Notes under the pieces: model-generated
Told to the model about the DNA's origin: nothing
Databases searched by the model: none
Seen by the model: only the letters and a program-made list of their open reading frames with translations
From: a virus
Length of the DNA: 41,869 bases
Direction: 5' to 3' (one strand)
IMG/VR virus record: IMGVR_UViG_3300021961_000207
Location: 1-41,869 of that record
Made by a program: the position numbers and the translations under genes
In this document: piece by piece, positions 22,610 to 30,266 of the stretch
How the letters are laid out: each line of letters begins with the position of its first letter
Numbering within the stretch: the stretch's first letter is position 1

Positions 22610-22885
22610 ATGACAGCTAAGATTTACTCTTTTCCTAATATAAAGAAACCGTACTCACCTTACGTTATTAGTATACCTTTGTATACTGACGCCGAAGTGG
22701 ATGCAGTAATTATTTGCGTAAACCTTTATATTGTAGATGATACACGTTATAATAGCTATACTGTTGAATCGCTAGATCCCGACACAATTTTGTTATGCTT
22801 AAAAACCGCTGTAGATGACAATATACTTTCAACTAAAGTTAAGCGAATAATTAAAAAGATTATTAAGAACGTAATATACTCATGA
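22610..22885 (+). CDS. small protein, unknown
   Basis: 91 residues beginning MTAKIYSFPNIKKPYSPYVI. GGGAGGGA precedes the ATG at 22610 at good spacing; an in-frame TTG at 22595 overlaps this region and is rejected. Mixed alpha/beta with an Ile/Lys-rich C-terminus (KVKRIIKKIIKNVIYS). No family recognised. It overlaps the next gene by 4 bases. Confidence 0.5.
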   Translation: MTAKIYSFPNIKKPYSPYVISIPLYTDAEVDAVIICVNLYIVDDTRYNSYTVESLDPDTILLCLKTAVDDNILSTKVKRIIKKIIKNVIYS

Positions 22886-23415
22886 ATATATTTTTTCTCA
22901 GCAATGACCCCGCTGAGTGTGCAAAGCAACATGTTGATAAACATGTTGTAAAGATGATACTTGAGTACGGTCAGTTAATGTCTACTGCTCACCGAGTGCT
23001 TGACGGGGTATTCTACGAAGGTAAGACTGCCAAAGGCCGTAGAATAGCTAGATGGCTACTTCCTGACGAAAGAGAAAACACGATGTGGAAAGCTTCACAT
23101 ATTAAGCACCCGTCCGGGCTCTGGGTTCGTTCTTCGAAGCAGCATTATCAGTGGCTGTATAATCTCTGGTTAGAATTACTAGAAGAATATACTTTTCGAT
23201 ACGGTAAAATACATAAAGTGTCGGAAAAGAAAAACATATTTCTTTTCACACCTTTAAATATACCTGATAAAGGTTGGCTAAGTGATCCTACTCCTGCAAT
23301 GCCGGATATTTATAAAAATAGTAACTCGATTATTAGTTATCGCAACTACTATATAGGTGATAAAAAACGCTTTGCGCGATGGAAGAACAGATCCACCCCA
23401 ACCTGGTTTGTATAA
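22882..23415 (+). CDS. conserved phage protein, unknown
   Basis: 177 residues. MNIFFLSNDPAECAKQHVDK then HVVKMILEYGQLMSTAHRVL is a distinctive start seen in many phage genomes. A central SGLWVRSSKQHYQWLYNLWL and a C-terminal DPTPAMPDIYK, NYYIGDKKRFARW, PTWF are further likely conserved blocks. The ending resembles that of small pyrimidine-dimer glycosylases, but catalytic residues cannot be assigned, so I leave function open. The stop codon overlaps a late promoter box. Confidence 0.6.
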   Translation: MNIFFLSNDPAECAKQHVDKHVVKMILEYGQLMSTAHRVLDGVFYEGKTAKGRRIARWLLPDERENTMWKASHIKHPSGLWVRSSKQHYQWLYNLWLELLEEYTFRYGKIHKVSEKKNIFLFTPLNIPDKGWLSDPTPAMPDIYKNSNSIISYRNYYIGDKKRFARWKNRSTPTWFV

Positions 23416-23418
23416 ATA
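23411..23418 (+). promoter_or_regulatory. T4-type late promoter box (consensus)
   Basis: TATAAATA, exact T4 late consensus, ending 6 bases before the ATG at 23424. T4 late transcripts start about 6 bases after the box, so the mRNA would begin at the ATG. It overlaps the end of the previous gene. Confidence 0.5.
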
Positions 23419-23423
23419 ATATT

Positions 23424-23672
23424 ATGCCAACATACACGTTTCGCAATACTAAGACTGAAGAAGTTTTTGAAAAGTTTATGTCTATCAGTGATAAAGAAAC
23501 TTTTTTAGAGAGCAATCCTGATCTAGTTAGTATTATAGGTAACGCTCCTGCAATAGGAGACTCTGTTCGTTTGGGTATCCGTAAACCCGACGCAGGATTT
23601 AATGAAGTTCTATCTCGTATTCATTCTGCAAACTATAAAAGTAATCTAGCTGATAAACTATCTAGAAGATGA
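23424..23672 (+). CDS. FmdB-like small protein without zinc cysteines
   Basis: 82 residues. MPTYTFRNTKTEEVFEKFMS mirrors the start of FmdB-type zinc-ribbon regulators (MPTYEYxC) but has no Cys. A form lacking Cys is widespread in T4-like phages. The C-terminal GIRKPDAGFNEVLSRIHSAN is also typical of those. Function unknown. There is no ribosome binding site; a consensus late box lies 6 bases upstream. A rho-independent terminator follows 24 bases after the stop. Confidence 0.65.
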   Translation: MPTYTFRNTKTEEVFEKFMSISDKETFLESNPDLVSIIGNAPAIGDSVRLGIRKPDAGFNEVLSRIHSANYKSNLADKLSRR

Positions 23673-23696
23673 AATTAATCTTTTATTCACACAACT

Positions 23697-23735
23697 AAAG
23701 GGACCTGGCTTTGCCAGCGTCCCTTTTTCTTTTTA
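23697..23735 (+). terminator. intrinsic terminator
   Basis: AAAGGGAC (23697-23704) pairs with GTCCCTTT (23719-23726), with an inner TGGC/GCCA stem, followed by a T-rich run (23724-23735). It separates the small-gene run from phoH. Confidence 0.9.
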
Positions 23736-23744
23736 GAGGGTACC

Positions 23745-24497
23745 ATGGCTCGTAACAAACCTCAACTAACTTCCACTGAAGGTCCATTAAAGGTAGTAAA
23801 CAACACACTAAAAATAAGAATAGACGATTTAAAGACGGTACAGCCTCTAACAGAAAATCAAAAAAAGTTTTTTGACTTCTACCGCAATCAAGCCCCTCTT
23901 CTGCTGCTTCATGGTGTGGCAGGAACCGGTAAGACCTATATCGCCCTATACAAAGCTCTAGAAGAAGTACTAGATAGAGGCAATCCTTATAATCAAGTTG
24001 TAATAGTTCGATCTGCAGTCCCCTCCCGAGAAATCGGTCACCTCCCTGGTGACGAGAAAGAAAAGACAGAAGTATACCAGCAACCGTATATTGAAATCTG
24101 TCGCGATTTATTCAATAGAAAAGATGCTTATCAACGTCTTACTGAACAAGGACATGTACAGTTTATAATTACCTCTTTTGTAAGAGGTATTACTCTCGAC
24201 AACTCTATCATTTTGGTAGATGAGTGTCAAAATATGACCGATATGGAGCTAAATAGCATTATTACTCGTGTCGGTGAAAACTCTAAGATACTGTTTTGCG
24301 GTGACTTCAGACAGACTGATCTCTATAGAAAGAATGATATGTCTGGCTTAAAGAAGTTTATGATGATTGCAGATAACATGCCATCATTTAAGACAGTAGA
24401 GTTTGAAGTAGAAGATATTGTACGTTCAAGTCTAGTACGCGAGTATATCTTAGCAAGAATGAACTATGAGCAGGTTTATAACGATAGGATACAATAA
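23745..24497 (+). CDS. phoH: PhoH-like P-loop ATPase
   Basis: 250 residues. Walker A GVAGTGKT (57-64), Walker B IILVDECQNM (about 154-163), and a sensor-like FCGDFRQTD are all in place, with the PhoH-specific VIVRSAVPSREIGHLPGD. PhoH-like ATPases are frequent in marine phages; a phosphate-starvation or RNA-related role is proposed in bacteria but the phage role is unsettled. AGAGGG precedes the start. It overlaps the endolysin gene by 1 base. Confidence 0.9.
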   Translation: MARNKPQLTSTEGPLKVVNNTLKIRIDDLKTVQPLTENQKKFFDFYRNQAPLLLLHGVAGTGKTYIALYKALEEVLDRGNPYNQVVIVRSAVPSREIGHLPGDEKEKTEVYQQPYIEICRDLFNRKDAYQRLTEQGHVQFIITSFVRGITLDNSIILVDECQNMTDMELNSIITRVGENSKILFCGDFRQTDLYRKNDMSGLKKFMMIADNMPSFKTVEFEVEDIVRSSLVREYILARMNYEQVYNDRIQ

Positions 24498-25111
24498 TGT
24501 CTTTAAAAAGTCTACAAGAAAGAATTGGTATTAAGCCAGACGGAAGTTTTGGACCGGGTACTATTAAAGCAGCAGTAACGGCTTTGAAGCTTACTAATAT
24601 TCGTGCGGCTCATTTCTTTGCACAGACGGCTCATGAGTCGGGTAACTTTAAATCTTTTACTGAGAATTTAAATTACGGTGCTTCTGGTCTTCGTAGTATA
24701 TTTGGCAAGTACTTTACAACCGAAGAGATGGCTAAACAATATGAACGTCAACCCGAGAAGATAGCTAATAAAGTATATGCTAATAGAATGGGTAATGGGG
24801 ATGAAGCGTCGGGTGACGGGTGGAAGTATCGAGGGAGAGGAGCGCTTCAACTAACCGGTAAAGATAATTACAAAGCCTTCGCTGACTTTGTAAAAGACCC
24901 AGAAGTAATTAATGATCCTGATCTAGTATCTACTAAGTATTCTTTTGATAGCGCTCTTTATTTCTTTGAAAAGAATAAACTGTGGGCAATATGCGATAAA
25001 GGTATTACTGATGCAGCTATTACAGAATTAACTAGAAAGATAAATGGTGGTACACACGGCTTACCAGATAGGATAGAAAAAACCAAAAAGTTTGCCGAAA
25101 TGCTAAAATGA
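24497..25111 (+). CDS. GH19-type endolysin
   Basis: 204 residues. A short N-terminal peptidoglycan-binding-like segment (LQERIGIKPDGSFGPGTIKA, 6-25) precedes a GH19 lysozyme/chitinase-like domain. AQTAHESGNF (E47) and FTENLNY (E56) carry candidate catalytic acids, and GWKYRGRGALQLTGKDNY is the GH19 core motif. It would cut peptidoglycan glycan strands at lysis. No signal peptide, so it needs a holin, which is not certain in this window. It lies far from the spanin-like pair at 14325. Confidence 0.85.
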   Translation: MSLKSLQERIGIKPDGSFGPGTIKAAVTALKLTNIRAAHFFAQTAHESGNFKSFTENLNYGASGLRSIFGKYFTTEEMAKQYERQPEKIANKVYANRMGNGDEASGDGWKYRGRGALQLTGKDNYKAFADFVKDPEVINDPDLVSTKYSFDSALYFFEKNKLWAICDKGITDAAITELTRKINGGTHGLPDRIEKTKKFAEMLK

Positions 25112-25120
25112 TAATATAAT
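25092..25120 (+). promoter_or_regulatory. weak sigma70-type promoter
   Basis: TTGCCG, 17 bases, TATAAT (25115-25120). The -10 ends 6 bases before ATG 25126, so a transcript would start at about the first codon. It is supported by the lack of any ribosome binding site there. Confidence 0.4.
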
Positions 25121-25125
25121 ACGTT

Positions 25126-25803
25126 ATGTTTAATCATGTATCAATTGATCAAGAGCTACCTAAGCTCCAGCAAGTAAATGTAGACGGTACCAGGTATTAC
25201 GTAACACCAGAGGGGGCTAAGTACCCCTCTGTTACCACAGTCCTATCTCAATACAATATCAAACACATCATGGAGTGGCGTCAGCGAGTAGGAGAGGCTG
25301 AGGCAAACAAAATTTCTCGCACCGCGTCAAATAGAGGGACTCGTATTCACAAGCTATGTGAAGAGTATCTCAACAACACCGAACCTAATTATAAAGATCT
25401 GATCGATAAAAACACATTTAATGTATTCAAACCAGTACTAAACCGCATTAACAATATCTACTGTCAAGAGCTTAGGATGTATTCTGACCATTTACGAGTA
25501 GCTGGTACTGTTGACTGTATCGGTGAGTTCGATGGTAAATTGTCTGTAATCGATTTTAAAACCTCGCGCAAGCTTAAAGATAAAGACCAAATAGATAACT
25601 ACTTCATGCAAGCCTCAGCTTACGCTATTATGTTTGAAGAACGCTTCGGTATTCCGGTTTCTAAAACTGCAGTCTTAATTTCGGTAGACGATTCAGAGCC
25701 TCAAGTATTTACCGAGAAGAGAGACAAATACGTTGACCAACTTCTGTACTTTCGGGATCTTTACGAAAAAAACAATGGCACTAGACACAAAAAATCTTTA
25801 TAA
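25126..25803 (+). CDS. MGME1/RecB-like PD-(D/E)XK exonuclease
   Basis: 225 residues. SNRGTRIHKLCEEYL (H75), AGTVDCIGEF (D130), LSVIDFKTSRK (D143, K145) and YFMQASAYAIMF (Gln) are the successive motifs of the RecB/MGME1-type exonuclease fold. It is a standard member of the replication set in marine T4-like phages, probably a single-strand-dependent exonuclease in replication or recombination. There is no ribosome binding site before ATG 25126, and a -10-like TATAAT ends 6 bases before it. Confidence 0.85.
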   Translation: MFNHVSIDQELPKLQQVNVDGTRYYVTPEGAKYPSVTTVLSQYNIKHIMEWRQRVGEAEANKISRTASNRGTRIHKLCEEYLNNTEPNYKDLIDKNTFNVFKPVLNRINNIYCQELRMYSDHLRVAGTVDCIGEFDGKLSVIDFKTSRKLKDKDQIDNYFMQASAYAIMFEERFGIPVSKTAVLISVDDSEPQVFTEKRDKYVDQLLYFRDLYEKNNGTRHKKSL

Positions 25804-25804
25804 T
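25776..25804 (+). promoter_or_regulatory. possible sigma70-type promoter
   Basis: TGGCAC, 17 bases, TATAAT (25799-25804), overlapping the end of the exonuclease gene and 27 bases before ATG 25831, whose ribosome binding site is GAGG. The -35 is poor, so confidence is limited. Confidence 0.4.
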
Positions 25805-25830
25805 GTCTTGTCGACATTGAAGAGGTCCTA

Positions 25831-26100
25831 ATGACAGAAGAACAAAGTAACACTAAACTAACCGATACGCTAGTAATTACAAAACGTTTTAGATCCCCTA
25901 ACGAATTTGCAATCTATATTGATGAGATGGTTAACCGCTTACGAATAAGTTATATGGAAGCGATTGTAAAGTACTGCACAGATGTAGATATAGATATTGA
26001 ATCAGTAAGCCCGTTGATTAATAGTAAGTTAAGAGATAAAATAAGACTTGAAGCAGAAGAATATAAACTCATTAAACCTATCGGGCGACTCCCAGTATGA
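25831..26100 (+). CDS. 33: late-transcription accessory protein, gp33-like
   Basis: 89 residues, acidic. TLVITKRFRSPNEFAIYIDE then RISYMEAIVKYCTDVDIDIE and a C-terminal LIKPIGRLPV match my recollection of gp33 in marine T4-like phages. In T4, gp33 binds the RNA polymerase beta flap and links it to the gp45 clamp for late transcription. The many ATAAATA boxes in this window agree with such a system. It overlaps gp59 by 4 bases. The identification rests on pattern, not alignment. Confidence 0.6.
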   Translation: MTEEQSNTKLTDTLVITKRFRSPNEFAIYIDEMVNRLRISYMEAIVKYCTDVDIDIESVSPLINSKLRDKIRLEAEEYKLIKPIGRLPV

Positions 26101-26720
26101 TTATGGACGCATACGAAGTTTATAGATATTATCTCGCTCTAAGACTGCATTTTACTACAGATACTTACGATGCAGTTAAACAGCGAGGTAAGGTGAAAGC
26201 GTCTAAGCAAGCATTCTTGAAGCGTAAAGATCTTATTGCTATCAGGCGTGTGGCTGAGACGTATTCTGACAAAGAGGTAGTAAACTTTCTTGTCAGTAAT
26301 TTTGTGAGTGGTGATAGATGGGGCGGGGTATTCGATACCGAAGCAAAAGATAGATACACCGAATGGAAAAAGCGTATCGAAGCTCTCACCTATACGTTTG
26401 AAAAAGAAGTTAGTAAGATACTTAACTTTTGCAGTAACAAAGGCATACAATTTAGAAAGATGTTTGAGAGTGTAAACAATCAACACCCCTTCATTGTAAA
26501 GCTTTATTTACGGAAAGATGTATCGATTGAAACCTTGGTAATTCTCGAATGTATTCTTAACTACAGTGAGTCATTGAATTTAAGCTTAGCTAATGACTTG
26601 ATGTGGCCAGATATATCGAGACTGATTACAAAATATAAACCGTTCTTATCAGTAAACGTTAACAAGTACAGTACTATACTGTCTAAGCATATTAATCAAC
26701 AAGGAAATGAAAACAGTTAA
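26097..26720 (+). CDS. 59: helicase loader, gp59-like
   Basis: 207 residues (T4 gp59 is 217), basic and helical. DAYEVYRYYLALRLHF near the start, FLKRKDLIAIRRVAETYSDK, and NFLVSNFVSGDRWGGVFD match the gp59 family. Gp59 loads gp41 helicase on gp32-coated forks. Its place next to gp33 and gp32 is as in other T4-like phages. ATG 26097 gives a 4-base overlap; ATG 26103 is a possible alternative. Confidence 0.85.
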   Translation: MIMDAYEVYRYYLALRLHFTTDTYDAVKQRGKVKASKQAFLKRKDLIAIRRVAETYSDKEVVNFLVSNFVSGDRWGGVFDTEAKDRYTEWKKRIEALTYTFEKEVSKILNFCSNKGIQFRKMFESVNNQHPFIVKLYLRKDVSIETLVILECILNYSESLNLSLANDLMWPDISRLITKYKPFLSVNVNKYSTILSKHINQQGNENS

Positions 26721-26886
26721 AGATAGTTGGGATAACAAGGACAAGAAAATTCACAGGGTAGTGAAGGGAAGTAAAACTGGCAAATATAAAAAAAGCCTAT
26801 ATAATATGTTATCGGATTATGAGCGATATCGCAAATCATCCGATGACGAAAGTGACGTAGTAGCTCGTAATGAAATACAACGTTAA
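26707..26886 (+). CDS. small basic protein between gp59 and gp32
   Basis: 59 residues, beginning MKTVKDSWDNKDKKIHRVVK. Lys/Arg-rich with an acidic patch (SSDDESDVV). AAGGAA before the ATG and a 14-base overlap with gp59 support it as real. No family recognised. Its stop lies inside the candidate gp32 promoter. Confidence 0.55.
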   Translation: MKTVKDSWDNKDKKIHRVVKGSKTGKYKKSLYNMLSDYERYRKSSDDESDVVARNEIQR

Positions 26887-26911
26887 TACTTCGCATACAC
26901 TAACATACAAC
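26882..26911 (+). promoter_or_regulatory. candidate gp32 promoter/operator, related to the primase promoter
   Basis: From 26882 to 26911 the sequence matches the primase promoter region 12533-12562 at 23 of 30 positions without gaps. It keeps the pair GCATACA (26893-26899) and CATACAA (26904-26910), whose CATACA cores are spaced 10 bp. The -35 (TTAATA) and -10 (TACAAC) are weak, so an activator may be needed. CGGAG lies before the ATG at 26932. Confidence 0.5.
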
Positions 26912-26931
26912 GCAAATACGGAGCAATAAAA

Positions 26932-27834
26932 ATGGCTATTGATTTTTCCTCTCTTAAAAAAGGTCGTGGTTCCCTCGACTCCATTCTCAAAGAAGTAGAA
27001 AAGATTGCGCAACCTGCTGAAGCAGCAAAGAGCGATGATCGTTTCTGGTCTCTTGAAGTAGATAAAGCTGGTAACGGATACGCTGTTATTCGATTCCTTC
27101 CTCCTCCTAAAGGTGAAGATCTTCCCTGGGTACGAATCTGGAATCATGGCTTTCAAGGTCCTACTGGTAAGTGGTATATCGAAAACTCGCTTACTACTCT
27201 TAATAAGCCTGACCCGGTATCTGAGCTTAATACGCAGCTCTGGAACACGGGTAATGAAGCAGATAAAGAGATCGCGCGTAAGCAGAAACGCCGTCTGACT
27301 TATATCTCTAATATCTATGTTGTTAAAGATCCAGCGCATCCTGAGAATGAAGGTAAAGTATTTCTCTTTAAGTTCGGTAAGAAGATCTTTGATAAGATTA
27401 AAGATCTTATGCAGCCGCAGTTTGAAGATGAGACCCCTGTTAACCCGTTTGACTTCTGGGCTGGGGCAAACTTTAAACTGAAAGCACGTAACGTTGAGGG
27501 GTATCGTAACTACGATAAGTCGGAGTTCGAAACTTCATCAGCGCTAGCAGAAGATAATAAGATGGAAAGCATCTGGAACAACCAGCATTCGTTGAGTGAG
27601 TTTTTGGATCCTAAAAACTTCAAGACCTATGATGAGCTTAAGAAGAAGCTTGAACAGGTTCTTACTGCGACTAGTCAGCCGGCTAAGTCCGCTGTTGATG
27701 TTTCACTGGATGATAATGATACAATCCCGTTTGATAAACCTACTGTTAAAGTATCTAAACCTAAGGCAAATATTGACATTGATGACGATGATTCGTCATT
27801 AAGTTATTTTGCTAAATTAGCAAACGATGATTGA
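26932..27834 (+). CDS. 32: single-stranded DNA-binding protein, gp32-like
   Basis: 300 residues (T4 gp32 is 301). The OB-fold core is recognisable (YAVIRFLPPPKG, WNHGFQGPTGKWYIEN, ISNIYVVKDPAHPENEGKVF) and the C-terminus is acidic (DIDDDDSSLSYFAKLANDD), as needed for partner binding. The T4 zinc ligands C77, C87 and C90 are replaced by Ser86, Asp94 and Ser97, while the His is kept, so it probably lacks zinc, as in some other marine T4-like phages. All nine arginines use CGN codons, a sign of strong expression. It coats single-stranded DNA in replication and recombination. A strong terminator follows. Confidence 0.93.
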   Translation: MAIDFSSLKKGRGSLDSILKEVEKIAQPAEAAKSDDRFWSLEVDKAGNGYAVIRFLPPPKGEDLPWVRIWNHGFQGPTGKWYIENSLTTLNKPDPVSELNTQLWNTGNEADKEIARKQKRRLTYISNIYVVKDPAHPENEGKVFLFKFGKKIFDKIKDLMQPQFEDETPVNPFDFWAGANFKLKARNVEGYRNYDKSEFETSSALAEDNKMESIWNNQHSLSEFLDPKNFKTYDELKKKLEQVLTATSQPAKSAVDVSLDDNDTIPFDKPTVKVSKPKANIDIDDDDSSLSYFAKLANDD

Positions 27835-27838
27835 TAAG

Positions 27839-27863
27839 AACGGGGCCTAGAGCCCCGTTTTTT
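27839..27863 (+). terminator. intrinsic terminator after gp32
   Basis: AACGGGGC (27839-27846) pairs with GCCCCGTT (27852-27859) around a 5-base loop, followed by T residues to 27863. It ends gp32 transcription; the convergent tape-measure gene stops at the same place, and read from the minus strand the T run is weak. Confidence 0.9.
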
Positions 27864-29343
27864 ATAGGATACCGACAAGAGGTGAGATATTGTTTCTAGG
27901 GGTCGAGGATGACCCACCGCTATAAGAACTGTTATTTACATTAGTGTTATTATTAATCACTGGCATATTAATCTGATTAATACTAGACGTCTTATTCGCG
28001 AGATTGTAATTATTATTTTGATCCATCTGTTCTAGTAGCTGATTGGAGGTAGTTTCAGGAGCAGCTCGAATTACCTGCCCTGAATAAACCCTTTGACCTG
28101 GTACACCATATACCACGCCCGGCTCTGCACTGTTCTCTATACCCGATGTCGGTGGAGTACTCGGGAGAGGGGTCATAGCTGAACTATCTGAAGGACCCCC
28201 AATTTTAAAATCAAGCCAGGAGGGTAGTCCTATTTTTTCTTTGGGTGTATACGTACTTAAATCTGTATTTAAGAATTCTTGCGGTATGCCTTGAAGAGAG
28301 GTTTCGATAAATTTATCAAACTCCTCTTGCTGTACAGGGTCCTGCATTTCAGGTCTTTTCTTATATTCTTGAGCTTCATATCTAATTTGATTAACACGAT
28401 TCTGAATCTCAGCCCGGTCATCAGGCAATAAATTATTAAGATTATTCGGAATATCACCCTTTATATCCTGTATTGCATTATTAAAATAACCGTAACTTTG
28501 AATGCGAGCTTGATCTACAGCAGCTTGATCTCGGGCTTCTGCGCCTCCTCTAAAAAAATCTGCAATACCACCAAATACTTCTCTAAAAAAATCTAAAACA
28601 TCTGTAGCCCATCCTTTAATAACATCATATGCCTTTCCTAACTTCTCGAATGCTGATTTTACTAATTCAGAATCTAGAAAACTTCCTAAAATCCCACCCA
28701 GTACACCAAATAAACTTGAATCAGTATTTTCTTTCTTTTTACTTTGTTTTTTATCTTCATCTTCTCTACTAATATCTGCTTCGGTATTATCTAAAGAACC
28801 ATTCAGTATACCGGTAAGAAGCTGATTACTTGTTTCAATTAATCCTACTAACTTAGTAATACCTTCTGCTTGCTCTTCATCAGCAGAAACTACATTATCT
28901 GCTTCCGGGTTAGCAGCAGCATTAGGGTTTGCAGTGAGTATTGCGTTTCTACTATCAAAAAGCTCTTTAATATTATTAAATATATCTAAAGTGGATCTAT
29001 ACCAGTCCTCAATAACGTTAAGTGCGTCTACTGCCCATTCTTGTACAACATCATATACATTTCCTAACTTCTCGAATGCTGTTCTTATTAGTTCAGAATC
29101 AAGAAAACTAGTAAGTAAATTAGATATATTTTGTTCATCTAAATTTTCTTTTTCCAATATACCGTCAGTAATAGATTGTACGTTTAAAGAAATATTTTCT
29201 AAACTAGCGTTCTGTGATATAAAAGAATCCGCTATCTCTCTGAGAATAACAGTGCTATCGAAGCCATCTCCCAGCGAATGATCGGAGGGGTCTTCAGAAT
29301 TCTGTTGTTTGAAGTCGTCGATAATATCTTGTAAAGTTTCCAT
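27862..29343 (-). CDS. 29: tail tape measure / hub protein, gp29-like
   Basis: 493 residues (T4 gp29 is 590), largely helical. A duplicated segment SFLDSEL..AFEKLG..YDV...WA.D occurs at 79-114 and 221-256. The C-terminus is Asn/Ser-rich (INQINMPVINNNTNVNNSSY) as in tape measures of marine T4-like phages. It would set tail length and ride in the tube. It lies directly downstream of the chaperone-like pair, the usual position for a tape measure. The start overlaps the upstream stop by 1 base (TAATG). Identification is by position and composition more than by motif. Confidence 0.7.
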   Translation of the reverse strand: METLQDIIDDFKQQNSEDPSDHSLGDGFDSTVILREIADSFISQNASLENISLNVQSITDGILEKENLDEQNISNLLTSFLDSELIRTAFEKLGNVYDVVQEWAVDALNVIEDWYRSTLDIFNNIKELFDSRNAILTANPNAAANPEADNVVSADEEQAEGITKLVGLIETSNQLLTGILNGSLDNTEADISREDEDKKQSKKKENTDSSLFGVLGGILGSFLDSELVKSAFEKLGKAYDVIKGWATDVLDFFREVFGGIADFFRGGAEARDQAAVDQARIQSYGYFNNAIQDIKGDIPNNLNNLLPDDRAEIQNRVNQIRYEAQEYKKRPEMQDPVQQEEFDKFIETSLQGIPQEFLNTDLSTYTPKEKIGLPSWLDFKIGGPSDSSAMTPLPSTPPTSGIENSAEPGVVYGVPGQRVYSGQVIRAAPETTSNQLLEQMDQNNNYNLANKTSSINQINMPVINNNTNVNNSSYSGGSSSTPRNNISPLVGIL

Positions 29344-29516
29344 TAGCTATTCTTTAGGTTTTGATTTAGGGCCTTAATCTTTTCGTTTTCTTTTTTTATA
29401 AAGTCGGTTAGCATAGCTACGTAAATTTCCCTTTCCCACGGTATCATATCTTCTAGTTCTGTTAATGAATATTTGTGATGCTGCATTAACGAAAAATTCA
29501 ACACGTAATAATTCAT
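29343..29516 (-). CDS. tail-assembly chaperone downstream ORF (gp51 / T-like)
   Basis: 57 residues from ATG: MNYYVLNFSLMQHHKYSLTE then LEDMIPWEREIYVAMLTDF. The aromatic start and MIPWERE helix are typical of the small ORF before the tape measure in marine T4-like phages and resemble the T part of G/GT chaperones. It lies in the -1 frame of the gp26-like gene, open from its last codons, so it may be made as a gp26 fusion by frameshifting, by its own ATG, or both. No ribosome binding site is seen before the ATG. Confidence 0.65.
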   Translation of the reverse strand: MNYYVLNFSLMQHHKYSLTELEDMIPWEREIYVAMLTDFIKKENEKIKALNQNLKNS

Positions 29517-29536
29517 TAAATTACTATGAGAAAGGC

Positions 29537-30247
29537 TTAGACGAAAAAATTTCCAATACCTTCTATTTTTTTATTAATTGGCTTATTACAAACTCCGCAT
29601 TGTACATGTATTTCTTGCACTACCCTAGGTGATGATTTAAAAAATAATTCGAGTTTTTTAAATTGATTTTGATTTAAAGAAAGAACAAATTCTTCTTTTT
29701 CTTTCTTAGTAATATCTTCTCCACCCCAGTACGAGGATCCATCTTTCTTGTATATGCCTTTTATATTGTTACAAATAAGATTTATAATACCATCTACAAC
29801 CTTAGTTTTTTTATTACCATATACGTTAAAAACATCTTCAATTTTTGGGTACATCATTTCTATACCGTAATCATTATTAAGATCTATCATATTCGTATGT
29901 TCTGGGTCTTTTACAATCTTAACATCATCGATGTTGTATTTTGTTGGTATCTTATTACCACAATCGCAAGTTACCTGTACCTCTACTATCTCACCGATTG
30001 ATCTTGATCTAAGCATTAGAAAAATATACTCTATATCAAAATGAGTTAGATCTTTTGTATTCAGTTTATTAAAAGTACATGTAGAAATAACTTCTTTAAT
30101 AATTCTCGAAATCTCGTCGTTGCTAGCTTCAATCATTGTTAAAAGAACTTTATATTCTTTAACAAGAAAAGGTCTGTATTTAATTGTTTCGTTTGTGGAT
30201 GGTATATTCAACTCATAGACGGGAGTCTGAAGTACTGGTAATGACAT
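29537..30247 (-). CDS. 26: baseplate hub assembly protein, gp26-like
   Basis: 236 residues. The start (LPVLQTPVYELNIPSTNETI then YRPFLVKEYKVLL) matches the T4 gp26/gp51 baseplate family. Two Cys pairs, CDCG (about 112-115) and CGVC (near 220), form a likely zinc site. In T4 the protein takes part in hub assembly. It sits between gp48 and the tape measure; by position it also equals the G-type tail chaperone of other phages. Two codons before its stop is a slippery heptamer with an open -1 frame into the next ORF. Confidence 0.8.
   Translation of the reverse strand: MSLPVLQTPVYELNIPSTNETIKYRPFLVKEYKVLLTMIEASNDEISRIIKEVISTCTFNKLNTKDLTHFDIEYIFLMLRSRSIGEIVEVQVTCDCGNKIPTKYNIDDVKIVKDPEHTNMIDLNNDYGIEMMYPKIEDVFNVYGNKKTKVVDGIINLICNNIKGIYKKDGSSYWGGEDITKKEKEEFVLSLNQNQFKKLELFFKSSPRVVQEIHVQCGVCNKPINKKIEGIGNFFV
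29546..29552 (-). promoter_or_regulatory. candidate -1 ribosomal frameshift site
   Basis: On the minus strand, A AAT TTT (then TTC GTC TAA) is an X-XXY-YYZ heptamer in the reading phase of the gp26-like gene, two codons before its stop. After a -1 slip, translation reads FRLSLSHSNL and continues into MNYYV without a stop. Confidence 0.55.
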
Positions 30248-30266
30248 ATGTTATTTTCTCAATATA

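Noticed and set aside
23379-23423. Earlier ATG for the FmdB-like gene
   Set aside because: It lies inside the upstream gene; MPTYTF is the family start.
26778-26805. TGGCAA-16-TATAAT inside the small gene before gp32 as the gp32 promoter
   Set aside because: The spacing and -35 are weaker, and the 30-bp match to the primase promoter is closer to gp32. It may still contribute.
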